This document shows, piece by piece, positions 46,000 through 58,039 of a stretch of DNA of 64,000 bases (its first letter is position 1; each line of letters opens with the position of its first letter). The stretch comes from Prorocentrum cordatum (Eukaryota; Sar; Dinophyceae; Prorocentrales; Prorocentraceae), in contig CAUYUJ010014172.1 of NCBI GenBank assembly GCA_963575745.1, positions 791,001 to 855,000 of the forward strand. The letters run 5' to 3'. The position numbers were made by a program, and so were the translations under genes. Below the pieces are notes generated by a model that saw only the letters and a program-made list of their open reading frames with translations, had not been told where the DNA came from and searched no databases.

Positions 46000-46203
46000 T
46001 CCTCCTCCTCCTCCTCCTCCTCCTCCTCCTCCTCCTCCTCCTCCTCATCATCATCATCGTCCTCTTTCTCCTCATCCTCCCCAACACCTCCTTCTCATCA
46101 TCACCACCACCACAATCATCATAATCATCCTTATCATCATCAACATCATCATCATCGCCGCCACCACCATCATCATCATACGCATCATCAACACCATCAT
46201 CAG

Positions 46204-46238
<35 letters not shown>

Positions 46239-46500
46239 GCATCAGCATCAGCATCATCAGCATCATCATCATCATCATCAGCATCATCATCATCATCATC
46301 ATCATCATCGTCATCATCATCATCATCATCATCATCATTATCATCAACATCGTCACCTCATCACCACAATCACATCCGCGACCATCACCGTCACCATCAC
46401 CGTCACAGTCACCGTCACCGTCACCGTCGCCATCACCATCGTCACCACGTCACTAACACCATCACTGTCACCATCAATATCACCATTGCCGTCATCATAA
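46000..46500. repeat. (CTC)n then (CAT)n microsatellite
   Basis: CTCCTCCTC at 46000-46085, CATCATCAT with CACCAC and CAGCAT variants at 46090-46345, then (CACCGT)n at 46380-46450. Confidence 0.95.
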
Positions 46501-47435
46501 TCCGCTGACCTTGTCGGCGTGTGTGAGAGGCTTTGCCGTTTGAGTCGTCGTCGTCGTCGCTGTCACCGCTTCCCCTGTCCTTGTTCGTGTGCCCTCCTGT
46601 TCAAACGCTCCACCCAACCACAACTCGAGCAACGTCGTAATCGAACCGAAGGGAAGCCCCTTCCCCGCCGGGGGAGGGGTGGGGGCGAGGCGGGTGGGGG
46701 GGGGAGGCCAGGGGGACGGGGGGGGGTCATGGGGGGGGGTAGGGGATGGGGGTCCCGGTGGGGTTGTGACAGGCCCCTCCCCCCCGCCGTGACGGAGCAC
46801 CCATCCCTTGCAGAAGCTTTCCCATTCGATTCTTTGCCTCCTAGACGCCTCCAACTCCCCCTTCAGGGTCAGCGGCACCGGCCGTAAGGCCTTCACATTG
46901 AGAGGCATCGCCATCGCCAGTATCATCATCATTCTGCCCATCCTCCACCTGATCCTCCTTCTCCTCTTCCTCCTCTCTCGTCCCAAGAGGCAGAGCACCC
47001 ACGAGGCCTCCTGAGGCCACCTGCAGCTTCGTTCCAGAGGCCCCAAGAAACCTCCGCAGATCCAAGAAAGCTCAAACACCCGGGAATCCATCACACATCC
47101 GTCGTCCCCTGAGATGGCTCTCCCCTATCGAACCACCAGACGTGTCGTTAAGGCGGGCCTGGAATGTTGCCTTAGACCTGCCAAACCGTTTCACCTCGTT
47201 TTGAACTTTGGACTCTCGCATAGGCGCCGCGCACACTGGTCTTAAACAAATAAAGCAGCTACACGGATGGAGCACATGTCGTTTCCAAAGGTCTTTTTCG
47301 CCGTCGCGCTCCGAACACTGGGCAGAAATAACAACCAAGCAGTTACGTATATCTGAGGCGGGCGATTTACAAGCACATTCGCCCTCTTCTGAGACCTCCA
47401 GTGCGTTTACGGCACGGGCTCTTGTCTGGGAAATT
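46501..47435. other. no secure gene
   Basis: G-rich runs at 46665-46775. A minus frame over 47430-47075 gives NEVKRFGRSKATFQARLNDT and similar non-repetitive sequence, but there is no domain and the other frames are comparable. Weak at best. Confidence 0.3.
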
Positions 47436-47596
47436 ATGCGACAGCTACGTAGCACCCCGCAGATGCCGATACAAGTGGGGGGGGGGCGGTGGGGACGTCG
47501 GCAGTCTGCGAGCCTCTGGAGAAGCCCGCCGCACGAGCCAGAGTTTCCCAAATTATACAACGAGCCCGCCGCAGGGGCCGATCTTTTCGAAACAAT

Positions 47597-47815
47597 GGAT
47601 CGGTCGCGGGTGGGTCGCAAGTGGGTCGCGGGTGGGTCTCGGGTGGGTCGCGGGTGGGTCGCGGGTGGGTCTCGGGTGGGTCGCGGGTGGGTCGCGGGGT
47701 GGGTCGCAGGTGGGTCGCGGGGCGGGTCGCAGGTGGGTCGCGGGTGGGTCGCGGGTGGGTCGCGGCGCGGGTTGCATCGCGGGTTAAGTCGCGGGGTGGG
47801 TCGCGGGGTGGTAGC
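47597..47815 (+). repeat. 11-bp minisatellite, plus orientation
   Basis: About 20 copies of GGGTGGGTCGC with TCTCGG and GCAGG variants, the inverse of 12665-12890. Confidence 0.95.
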
Positions 47816-47825
47816 CCTGAGAGGG

Positions 47826-48425
47826 AGGAAGTCTCGAGCAGGGCTGCTGTTGTTGCTGGGAGCGGCGCCAATGCTGAAGAGAGTAGGGCGGTAGTCCAGC
47901 GCAAAACAAAACGAAGTCTCGAGCGGGAGCGCTGGTTTTGTTGGGACCGCGGTTGTCGGCGGCGAGGAGGAACACCGCCTTGAGTAAGAAGGGAGGAAGT
48001 CTCGAGCGGGAGCCGTGGTTTTGTCGGGACAGGGACTGTCGGCGGCGAGGAACAGCACCGTCCAGAGGAAAAAGGGAGGAAGCCTCGAGCGGGAGCGTTG
48101 TTCTTGCTGGGAGCGGCGCCAATTCAAAAGAGAATACCCAGCGTAAAAAACGGGAAGAAGTCTCGGGCGGGAGGGCTGGTTTTGTCGGGACGGCGGTTTT
48201 CAGCGGCGAAGAGGAGCACCGCCTTGAGTAAAAAACTACGGAAGTCTCGAGCGGGAGCGTTGTTGTTGCTGGGGGCGGCGCCGATGAGAGAAAGAGTAGC
48301 GCGCCAGTCCAAGGTAAAACGAGAGGAAATCTCGAGCGGTAGCGCTGGTGTTGTTGGGACGGCGGCATTCGACGGCGAGCACGAGCACCGGCCCTGGGTA
48401 AAAAAAGAGGGAGTCTCGAGCGGGA
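47826..48425 (+). repeat. 83-bp tandem repeat
   Basis: Eight units each begin GGAAGTCTCGAGCGGGAGC and alternate two internal versions, TTGTTGTTGCTGGGAGCGGC and TGGTTTTGTCGGGAC. The same head motif recurs singly at 11180-11500, 50110-50310, 55460-55680 and 59955-60330. Confidence 0.9.
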
Positions 48426-49814
48426 GCGTTGTTGTTGTTTGGGGGCCAGTTTTGGCGCCCCCCAAACCGTTCGAGAATGACCCTCATTGCCAATGAAAAT
48501 TTACACGGCGCCGAGGCGAGAGCGTCAAAGCGCCTGGGGGGGTCCAACAATAATTCGCCGGCCCCAGAGCGCTTCAGGGGACGGTCATTTTTCGACACCC
48601 CCTCACGAGGATCGTGGCCTCCGAGGGGGTAGCCGCAATCGACTACCACTTGTCCCGCCCCAAGAAGCCCCAAAGAGCCCCCCAAGAGGCCCTGGGGGCC
48701 CCCAAGACGCCGCCAAGAAGCCCCCAGAGACTCCCAAGAGGTCCCCAAGAGGCCCCCAAGAGGCCCTACAGAGGGCTCCCGGGCCGGCGGAATGAGCGAA
48801 GCGATTCAATAATAATAATGGTTTCATTACAAACATTCAACAACAACATAGACCTTAGCAGCAACAGCAATAACAACACCACCAACAACAACACCAACAA
48901 CAATCATTTTAAGACTGAGCGCCCTTATATGCTCGAGTGTCCAATAACGCGTATTTCCCAAACCCTCGATACCCGCCCTCTTCGTCTTCGATCCAACCCC
49001 TTTTGGGGGGTATACCTTTCTTCCCTGCAGGCCGGGCCCCGGCAAGCGGCGGGGCGGCCGCGGACCGTCGGCCTGGCCAGCGGCAGCGCTGATCGGCGGG
49101 GCGGCCGCGGACCGTCGACCCGACCCCAAGAGGGACGGACAGGGGACCGACCACGACGACGACGACGACGACGACGACGACGTCGAAGACGACGGCGACG
49201 ACGACGACGACGACGAGCGAAAGCGAGAGCGAGAGAGAACGACAGCAGGGCCAAGAAGGGCACGAAGTAGGCCACGAAGGGCGACAGCGGGGACACGAAG
49301 GGAATGCGTATGGGGCCACGAAGAGCGCGAACGAGCGAGGGCCACGAAGTGCAGATGATGCGGGGCCACAGAAGGCAACTATGGGGCCACTGGGGGTAGC
49401 AACTGGGCCACGTAGGACAGTGAGGGATCACAAATGGCGACAGTGGGGCCACGAAGGGCATGCACATGGGGCCACAACGGGCGCGACTCCTGGGTGCCTG
49501 GGTGTCGGGAGCGCGTCGCTTGAGCAAATTGCAAAGCATTCCAAGGCAAGGGCGCTATTCTTCTGTAAATCCCACCAGCCCTCTGGGCGTCGGTGGTTTA
49601 ACGAGTTTCCTCTTCCACCCCTCCCTCTTCCCCTTCGGGGAGGGGTTTACCCCTCCCCCTACCCCCTCCCCACTGACCTGGACAGGGGGTTCCGCGGCGC
49701 GTTGGAGCGCCCAAGATCGACCCCTGGGAGGGCTAAAATTCGACACCCCTCACGAGGATCGTGGCTCCTGAGGGGGGGGGCTGTAATTAGGGAACCCCCC
49801 TTCGTTGATCGATC

Positions 49815-50060
49815 TCCTCCAAGATGGCTCCGAGGCCCCCCAAGAGGCCCCCAGGAGGCCCCCAAGAGACCCCCAAGAGGCCCCAAGAGACCCCCCAGAG
49901 GCACCCAAGAAGCGCCCAGGAGGCCCCAAGAAGCGCCCAGGAGGCCCCCAAAGGCCCCAAGATGGCCCCAAGAGGCCCCAAGAGGCCCCCAGGAGGCCCC
50001 AAAGAGGATCCCGAACGGCCCACAGAGGCCCCCCCGAGGCACCCAAGACGCCGAAAAGCC
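49815..50060 (+). repeat. CCCCAAGAGGCCC minisatellite
   Basis: About 20 degenerate units of 11-13 bases (CCCCCAAGAGG, CCCCAGGAGG). Also at 48655-48785. It has no counterpart in the copy at 10680-13020, so it appears to be an insertion into the composite. Confidence 0.85.
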
Positions 50061-50489
50061 CCTCAGGACGACCCTCTACTCGCCTGGGCGTCGTTTCTGG
50101 ACGGGCTGGTGGGGATACGCGAAGCGTCTAGAATTGCAAGCAAATCTCCAGCGAGAGCGCGACTCCAGAGCGCCGGGAGAGCGATTCCTCAAGAAATCGT
50201 AAGGAAGTCCAAAACGAGAGCGCGATTCCTGAATAAATGCGAGGAAGTCTCGGGCGGGAGCGGGGGTCCTGGCTCTAAATTGTAAGGAAGTCTCAAGCGG
50301 GAGCCGTTGTTGTTGTAACCCGGGGGCCAGGGGCTCAGTTTGAGCATCAAGACCTTCCCTGTCAAAAAACAGGGTGCGAGCGTCGAGGAGCACACTTTGC
50401 TTGTGAAAAACAGTATGCACCGGTGGGGGGATCAACAATCTTCAGAAATGAGAATTCGACGGCAACAACAACAACAACAATCATTTAAG

Positions 50490-51285
50490 ACTGGGGACAC
50501 TCCGTTCTCACCAGTGCCAGGGTTTTCATAGGAGGCGGGCAATACCCCCACTTTGTGGGGGGGCCGGTTCAAGCTCTACCAAATTTCCAAACGACTCTTC
50601 GCCACCACCCACACCCAGCTTCCCGCCCTATGACGTTCGGACACTTCACTTCGTGGCATGCGGACGACCGTGGCTACTATTCAGGGCCCCGCGGCCGACG
50701 ACGACGGCGTGCGCGCGCGAAGAAAAAACGAATGTGTCCCGCATGGTATTATTTGACAGGGATGATGGCCCTGGCAGGTGCGCAACCGTTGTCGCAGAAG
50801 TTCGAAAAAGTTGCTCGCAAAAGCCCGTTTGACAGAAATGTTTAAAAAGTGTTGGGTTTCCTACGAATCCGCAAGAGCGCGCGGGATGAGATTTTGACAT
50901 TTTTTTGTTGAAAAACCATTGGTTTTTTGATGTTTTTATGTTAAAATCGCTCCGAACACTAAGCTTTTGGAAGGATTTCGTCTTGCGCGCGCGAATGTCC
51001 ACTTTACCTTATTTTTTGCAAGGGATTCTTGAAATTTGATTATATTAGAACAAGAAATGTCATTTTATAGTGTTTTTTGCAAGGGAAAACGGATTACAAC
51101 AAAACAACCGGATCTGGATCACATCGAATTACCTGAGGCTTCCTCACGAAAATGATGAAAATGTAGCTGCGGCCTAGGCGGCGCAGGGGGGGCGCGCACC
51201 AGGGGGCCCAACAATAATTATTCTTTAGAATAAATAATGTTCAACAACAACAACAACAACAACGACAACGACAACGAGAACGAAC

Positions 51286-51378
<93 letters not shown>

Positions 51379-52270
51379 ATCACTTTACCCGAACGCTCAG
51401 TGTTCTCACCAGTGCCAGGGTTTTCATGCGACGCCAGCCAATACCCCCACTTTGTGGGGGGGCAGTGCAAGCTCTACCAAATATCCACACGACTCTTCGC
51501 CACCACCCACACCCAGCTTCCCGCCCTATGACGTTCGGACACTTCACTTCGTGGCCTGCGGACGACCGTGGCTACTACACTGGCGTGGAGTACACACCCA
51601 CAGAAGTTGTTAGGACAGCGCGCGCGGGTAGAAATTTTGAAAAGTCGTGCAGGTGTTTTTCGAGGACCTACGGTGCGATTCGTGTGATTTTATGATGCGC
51701 GGTGCTAAAATTCTTAAGAAGCCCAATGGTTTTTGGAGATTTCGGCGTGCGCGCGCGAAGAAAAAACGAATGTGTCCCGCATGGTATTATTTGACAGGGA
51801 TGATGGCCCTGGCAGGTGCGCAACCGTTGTCGCAGAAGTTCGAAAAAGTTGCTCGCAAAAGCCCGTTTGACAGAAATGTTTAAAAAGTGTTGGGTTTCCT
51901 ACGAATCCGCAAGAGCGCGCGGGATGAGATTTTGACATTTTTTTGTTGAAAAACCATTAGTTTTTTTGATGTTTTTATGTTGAAATCGCTCCGAACACTA
52001 AGCTTTTGGAAGGATTTCGTCTTGCGCGCGCGAATGTCCACTTTACCTTATTTTTTGCAAAGGATTCTTGAAATTTGATTATATTAGAACAAGAAATGTC
52101 ATGTTATAGTGTTTTTTGCAAGGGAAAGCGGGGGGGAACAAAACAACCGGATCTTGATCACATCGAATTACCTTAGGTTTCCTCACGAAAATGATGAAAA
52201 TGTAGCTGCGGCCTAGGCGGCGCAGGGGGGCCGTGCACCAGGGGCCCCAACAATAATTATTCTTTAGAAT
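50490..52270. repeat. direct tandem duplication of an AT-richer block
   Basis: Copy A (about 50500-51235) and copy B (about 51400-52270) share TCACCAGTGCCAGGGTTTTC at the left end and CAACAATAATTATTCTTTAG at the right. The stretch from 50707 is nearly identical to that from 51746. B has about 140 bases (51585-51745) absent from A. (CAA/ACG)n lies between them. The inner part, read on the minus strand, matches the (a)-(b) blocks of the 15-27 kb array. Confidence 0.88.
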
Positions 52271-52281
52271 TAATAATGTTC

Positions 52282-52315
<34 letters not shown>

Positions 52316-52316
52316 G

Positions 52317-52377
<61 letters not shown>

Positions 52378-52679
52378 AACGACAACGACAACGACAACAA
52401 CAATCGTTGTAAGACTGTTCGCTCTTACCTGCTCGTGCGTACCTCACCACGTATATCCCAAAACCCGATACCCGCCCTCTTCGTCTGCGATCGCTTCCTG
52501 ACCTGCCACATGTATTGGGCGCAGCCCCTGAAAGAGCAAGAGGAGTGAGAAAGGAGAGAGAGAGAGAGAGAGTGAGAGAGAAAGATAGAGCGACTGAAAC
52601 GGACAGGGACAGAGAGAGAGAGAGAGACAACAACAAAAAAAAGAAAAAGCGAGGAGGAAAGGAGTGGGGGAAGGGAGGG

Positions 52680-54211
52680 AGGCAAGGGACGCACAGGGCC
52701 ACGAGGGGCAGCGAACGGGGCCACGAGGGGAACGAACGCGCGGGGCCACACGCGGAAGCGAGCGGGGACGCGACGGGCGGCGAGCGGGGCCACGAGGGGC
52801 AAGAATGCGCGGGGCCACGAGGGGCAGCAAGGGGCCACGAAGGGCAAGAACGCGCGGGGCCACGGAGGGCGGCGAGCGGGGCCACGAAGGGCACCGAGCG
52901 GGGCCGGGAAGGGCACCGAGCGGGGCCAGAAAGGGCAGCGAGCGGGGCCACAAAGGGGCAAGAACGCACGGGGCCACGAAGGGCTGCGAGCGGGGCCACG
53001 TGGGGCAGTAAGCGGGGCCACGGCGGGCAGCGATCGGGGCCACGAAGGGCAAGAACGCGCGGGGCCAGGAAGGGCAGCGAGCGGGGCCGCGACGGGCAGC
53101 GATTGGGGCCACGAGGGGCAGCTACCAGCAATGGGGCCTCGCGGGGCGCGAGCAAGCAGGGGCCAAGAAGGGCATGCACGGGGCCACGGAAGGCAGGCGC
53201 GGGGCCACAAAGGGCAGCGAGGGGCCACTGAAGGCAGCGACGGGGCCTCAATTGGCAGCGATGGGGGCCACTGAGGGCAGCGAGGGGACCACAAAAGGCA
53301 GCGAAGGCCACTGAGGGCATTGACGGGGCCCCAAACGGCAGCAAGGGGGCCACGAAGGGCTACTCTGGGGCCACGAAGGGCAGCAACGGGGCCACAGAGG
53401 GCGCAAGCCACGGGAGGCCACGAAGGGCATATATGGGGCCACAAAGGGCAGCGCCTGGGCCACTGAGAGCAGCAGCGGTGCCACAGTGGGCGCGGGGGGG
53501 CACACGGGGCCACAAAGAGCAGCAGCGGGGCCACAGTGGGAGGCGGGGGGGGGGCACACGGGGCTACGCTGGGGCCACGAAGGGCAGCAATGGAGCCACA
53601 GAGGGTACAAGCGACTTGAGGCCACGAAGGGCGCATATGGGGCCACAAAGGGCAGCGAGGGGGCCACGGTGGGCAGCGAGGGGGGGGGCCACACGGGGCT
53701 AGACAGGGGCCACAAAGAGCAGCAATGGGGCCACTGAGAACACGAGCGACTAGGAGCCACGAAGGGCATATAAATGGGCCACGAAGGGCAGCGAGGGGGC
53801 CACTGAGCGCTACACTGGGGCCCACTGAGGGCACGAGCGAGCGGAGGCCACGAAGGGCGTATACATGGGCCACCAAGGGCAGCAACAGGGCCACAATTAG
53901 CAGCGATGGGGGCCACTGAGGGCAGCGAGGGGGCCACGAAGGGCAGCAATGGGGCCACTGAGGGCATTGCCAGGGCCACAGAGGGCAGCAAGGGGGCCAC
54001 GAAGGGCTACGCTGTAGCCACGAATGGCAGCAACGGGGCCACTGAGGGTGCAATCCACTGGAGGCCACGAAGGGCAGCGTCTGGGCCACTGAGTGCAACA
54101 GCGGGGCCACAATGGGCAGCGGGGGGGGCACACGGGGCTACACTGGGGCCACGAAGGGCAGCGAGAGGGCCACTGAGGGCACGAGCGACTGGGGGCCACG
54201 AAGGGCGTGTA

Positions 54212-54267
<56 letters not shown>

Positions 54268-55400
54268 TGTGGGCCACAAAGGCCAGCGAGGGGGCCACTG
54301 AGGGCAGGGGGGGAGGCACACGGGGCTACACTGGACCACGAAGGGCAGCAATGGGGTCACTGAGGACACGAGCGACTGGGGGCCACGAAGGGCATATATA
54401 TATGGGCCACATAGGGCCGCGAGGAGGCCGCTGAGGGCAGCAGCGGGACCACTGAGGACAGCAATGGGGCCACTGATGACACAAGCGACTTGGGGCCACG
54501 ACGGACGTATATATGGGCCAGAAGAGGCCTACGCCAGGGCCACGAAGGTCAGCAATGGGGCCACTGAGGGCACGAGCGACATGGGACCACGCAAGGCGAA
54601 TATATGGGCCACAGTTGGCAGCGGGGGCACACGGGGCTACACTGGGGCCACGAAGGGCAGCAACGGGGCCACTGAGGGCACGAGCGACTGGGGGCCACGA
54701 AGAGAGAGATATATATATATATATGAGCCACAAAGGGCAGCGAGAGGGCCACTGACGGCAGCGGGGAGGAGGCACACGGGGCTACACTGGGGCCACGAAG
54801 GGCAGCAATGGGGCCACTGAGGACACGAGCGAACGGGGACCACGAAGGGCGCATGTATGGGCCACAATTGGCAGCGAGGGGGCCACTGAGGGCAGCGGAG
54901 GGGAGGCACACGAGGCTACACTGGGGCCACGAAGGGCAGCAATGGGGCCACTGAGGGCACGAGCGACTGGGGGCCACGAAGGGCGTATGCATGGGCGACA
55001 GTTGGCAGCGAGGGGGCCACTGAGGGCAGCGGGGGGGAGGCACACCAGGCTACACTGGACCACGAAGGGCAGCAACGGGGCCCACTGAGGGCACGAGCGA
55101 CTGGGGGCCACGAAGGGCGTATATATGGGGCCACACAGGGCCGCGAGGAGGCCACTGAGGGCAGCGGGGGGGGGGGGCACACGGTGCTACACCGGGGCCG
55201 CGAATTGCAGCAATGCGGCCACTGAGGGCACGAGCGACTAGGGGCCACGAAGGGCGTATAGATGGGCCACAAAGCGCAGCGAGGGGCCACTGAGGGCAGC
55301 ATGGGGGCCACGAAGGACAGCGACTGGGCCACAAGGGGAGGGGCCACGAAGGGCAGCAATGAGGCACAAAGGGCGCGAGCGAGCATGGGGCACGAAGGGC
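52680..55400 (+). repeat. 2.7-kb 21-bp minisatellite
   Basis: Over 120 units of GGGGCCACGAAGGGCAGC type, with higher-order blocks near 53500-55200 that each end in GGCACACGGGGCTACACTGG. Two (TA)n tracts are embedded (54210-54264 and 54710-54722). The 21-base period keeps a 568-codon minus frame open. It is not a gene. Confidence 0.95.
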
Positions 55401-55785
55401 ATGACCCTGACGGGCGGGCCGAGCGGGCGGATCGATCGTTAGTTCTGCGTGCTGAGCCAGGAAGTTTCCAGCGAGAGAGCGATTCCAAAGTAAATTTGAG
55501 GAAGTCCCCAGCGAACGCGCGATTCCTGAATGGCAAGAGCGCGGCGCCCGAGAAAATTGCAAGGAAGTCTCAGGCGGGAGCGCGATTCCTAATTTTAAAT
55601 TGTGAGGAACTCTCAAGCGGGAGTGGGGGACCAGAGTAAACTTCGAGGAAGTATCAAGCGTGAGCCGTTGTTGTTGTAAACCGGGGGCCAGGGGCACACA
55701 TTGAGGAAGAAGACTTTCCTTGAGGGTGCGAGCGCCGGGAGGGGCGCTTCAGTTAGAAAATATAATGTGCACCGGAGGGGGGGTC

Positions 55786-55977
55786 AACAACAACAAAAGC
55801 AACAACAACAGCAACAACAACAAAAGCAACAACAACAATAATAACAACAACCACACCAACAACAACAACAATAACAACAATAACAACAATAACACCAACA
55901 AGACATGCAACAACAACGACAACAACAACAACAACAGCAACAACAACCACGCCAACAACAACAACAACAACAACAGC

Positions 55978-56009
<32 letters not shown>

Positions 56010-56037
56010 CGACGACAACAACAACAACAACAACACC

Positions 56038-56068
<31 letters not shown>

Positions 56069-56127
56069 TTAACAACAGCAACAACAGCAACAACAAGACC
56101 AACCACACCACCAACAACAACACAACA
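55786..56127. repeat. (CAA)n microsatellite
   Basis: About 340 bases of CAACAACAA with AGC, ACC and AAT variants. Poly-Asn and poly-Leu/Val frames are artefacts. Confidence 0.95.
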
Positions 56128-56219
56128 TGCATAATCCTCACCACGGTTTTCCACTTCAGCCACGCACCCAGGGGCAATGACTGACCGTTCGGCCTACTCG
56201 CTCTGACATACGCGTGTAA

Positions 56220-57555
56220 GAAACAGGCCCTCCTTCAAAACAGAAGGAACGTTGGACACTCTCTTGCTCTTATGGCCCAGCCTCTTTGCATGTCAGGGCT
56301 AGCTGTAGGGACGGAACATCAGTCCTTTACAAACTAGGGTCTCGCCTGAATGGCAGGTCCACGGGGAGGTCGTCTGTCAACTGGGGGCGCTTCAAGCACT
56401 GTCAAGGAACAACTGCAGGGGCTATCGAGGAGCGGACTTGAAACGGGAGGGTGTAATGCAGCATCGTTGATGCATCTTGGCGTTACCCTGGTCCTCCACC
56501 ACCTTCTTTGCCCCCTCCCTCTGTCGGTCCGGGCGAAAGGGGGGGATAGCAAAGGGGGGGTTTGAGAATCAGCTCACGGAGCTGACTTTCCCGGCGCCTC
56601 CCGGCGCCGGGAGGCGGCCATGCATCGAGGAATGGGCCCCTCGGTGGGGCCGAAACCAGCTGCATGCAGCAAATTTCGTAACCCACCCTTTCCCAATCCC
56701 CCCCTTTCGTCCGGCCCGACTCTGGCGCCTTCTCCATCCCGCCGGACTCAGAGAAGTCGCAGAGGGTCAACTTGAGCGGGCGCTGTGGGGCCCACGCGGG
56801 GAATTCCGTGGCCGGGGCTCGGTGCTCCGAGGCCCCGTTCTGAGCTGTGCGCTGCAACTCGGAGCTTGAGCCGCGCTTGCTGCGACCAAGCACGCCAGAG
56901 GACGAACTGGGTAGTCGAAGCCAATCTGGCGCCAATCTGGCAGGCCCAATCTGGCAAACGGGGGCAATCTGGCGAGGGAGCCAACACGAATCCAGTCTGG
57001 CGAATAACCCAAATCCTCCAATATGGCCAGGCCAGATTGGCCCTTGGGGCCCAATCCAGTCTGACAGTCTGGCCTTCGACTACCCAGACGAAGAGCAGGA
57101 GGCAGGGGAGGAGAAAGGGAAGGAGCAGCCTCGGCCGCAGACGAGGGGACAGGGCCGGGCGGTAAGCAGCGGCGGGGGCGAGGTCGACAGCCCTCCCATC
57201 GCCAGACGGGGAAGGGAAGACGGCGCGGCAGGAAGACGAGGGACGAGGGCAAGCGGGATGGGGGAGCCCGCCATGGGGCGAGGCCATGCAATTCACGAGA
57301 AGGCGAGGCCACACAAGTCACGCGGGGGCGAGGCCAGGTGTAGATCAGACAGGCCCCTTCGTTACACGCTTAGTGTTCATGCAATCCATTGTAGTGCTAA
57401 TGCAATTCATCTTGGTGTTTGAACGATCTACGGGCAGGGGCTCGCGCGCCTGGCGTGCCGGCGCCCGCGGCTGGGGACACGCGGAGGGTGACCACGGCGG
57501 GCCCGGACGCCCAGCATTGGATTGCCGACATCGCCGCCACTCCTGCCGCGGGAGG
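56220..57555. other. no gene recognised; CAATCTGGC repeats
   Basis: CAATCTGGC or CAGTCTGGC recurs irregularly about ten times at 56918-57072 (for example CCAATCTGGCAGGCCCAATC). CACGAGAAGGCGAGGCCA-type units occur near 57294 and 57318. The rest is GC-rich without a motif. Confidence 0.45.
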
Positions 57556-57559
57556 GGCA

Positions 57560-57685
57560 GGAGGAACCAGGGAGGAAGAGGAGGAGAAGAAGGAGGAGGA
57601 GGAGGAGGAGGAGGAGCCAGCCAGGGAGAAGGAGGAGGAGGAGGAGCTAGGGAGAAAGAGGAGGAGGAGAGAGGAGGGAGGAGGA
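57560..57685. repeat. (GGA)n tract
   Basis: GAGGAGGA with GAGCCAG and GAGCTAG interruptions. Sequence to 58020 shows no gene. Confidence 0.85.
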
Positions 57686-58039
57686 TGGGGGAGGGGGGGA
57701 GCAGGAATATCGCTGGGGAGCATCGCGGTCGAATGAGTAACGAGGAGACGCAGGCGGCCCGAAGATCTCGCAGCCGAATTTCACCACACGGGCCGACCCC
57801 GTGCTAGACTCCAAACGACCAAACCCTTTGGCCTTAAATGGGCCATTTTGTGATCGGGTGCGAGCCATACAATTGAGACTACCGCCTATCACCCGAGGGT
57901 CAGCTCGGCGACATGGGCTGAGCAGGTCTCTCCACCTGACGCGCGCGTACCTTGCACACCTGCTGCAGACCAAATTACCCCGACGATTGGACCCCGCATG
58001 AGAATATGTTTAACTTGCCTGGGGATCTCCTCCTGCCCC

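Larger units (their letters stand above)
47440..56215 (+). repeat. composite repeat, large plus-orientation copy
   Basis: Modules in order: junction module (47440-47590), 11-bp minisatellite (47597-47815), 83-bp units (47826-48425), (CAA)n (48835-48905), connecting module (48905-49145), (ACG)n (49147-49215), a short 21-bp minisatellite (49250-49480), CCCCAAGAGG minisatellite (49815-50060), CTCAAGCGGGAGC units (50110-50310), GTGCACCGG-type module (50340-50455) and (CAA)n. Two copies of an AT-richer block follow (50490-52270). Next are (CAA/ACG)n (52277-52405), a partial connecting module (52410-52510), a long 21-bp minisatellite (52680-55400), CTCAAGCGGGAGC units (55460-55680), GTGCACCGG module (55685-55785), (CAA)n (55786-56127) and tail module (56128-56215). 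The same set in opposite orientation is at 10680-13020. Confidence 0.85.

Noticed and set aside
52425-54131. 568-codon minus-strand frame with SWPPVA/LRGP repeats, the longest in the window
   Set aside because: Entirely within the 21-bp minisatellite, with no start context or domain.
57826-57855. GGCCATTTTGTG as a spliced-leader relic
   Set aside because: Only about nine matching bases and no match beyond. Expected by chance.
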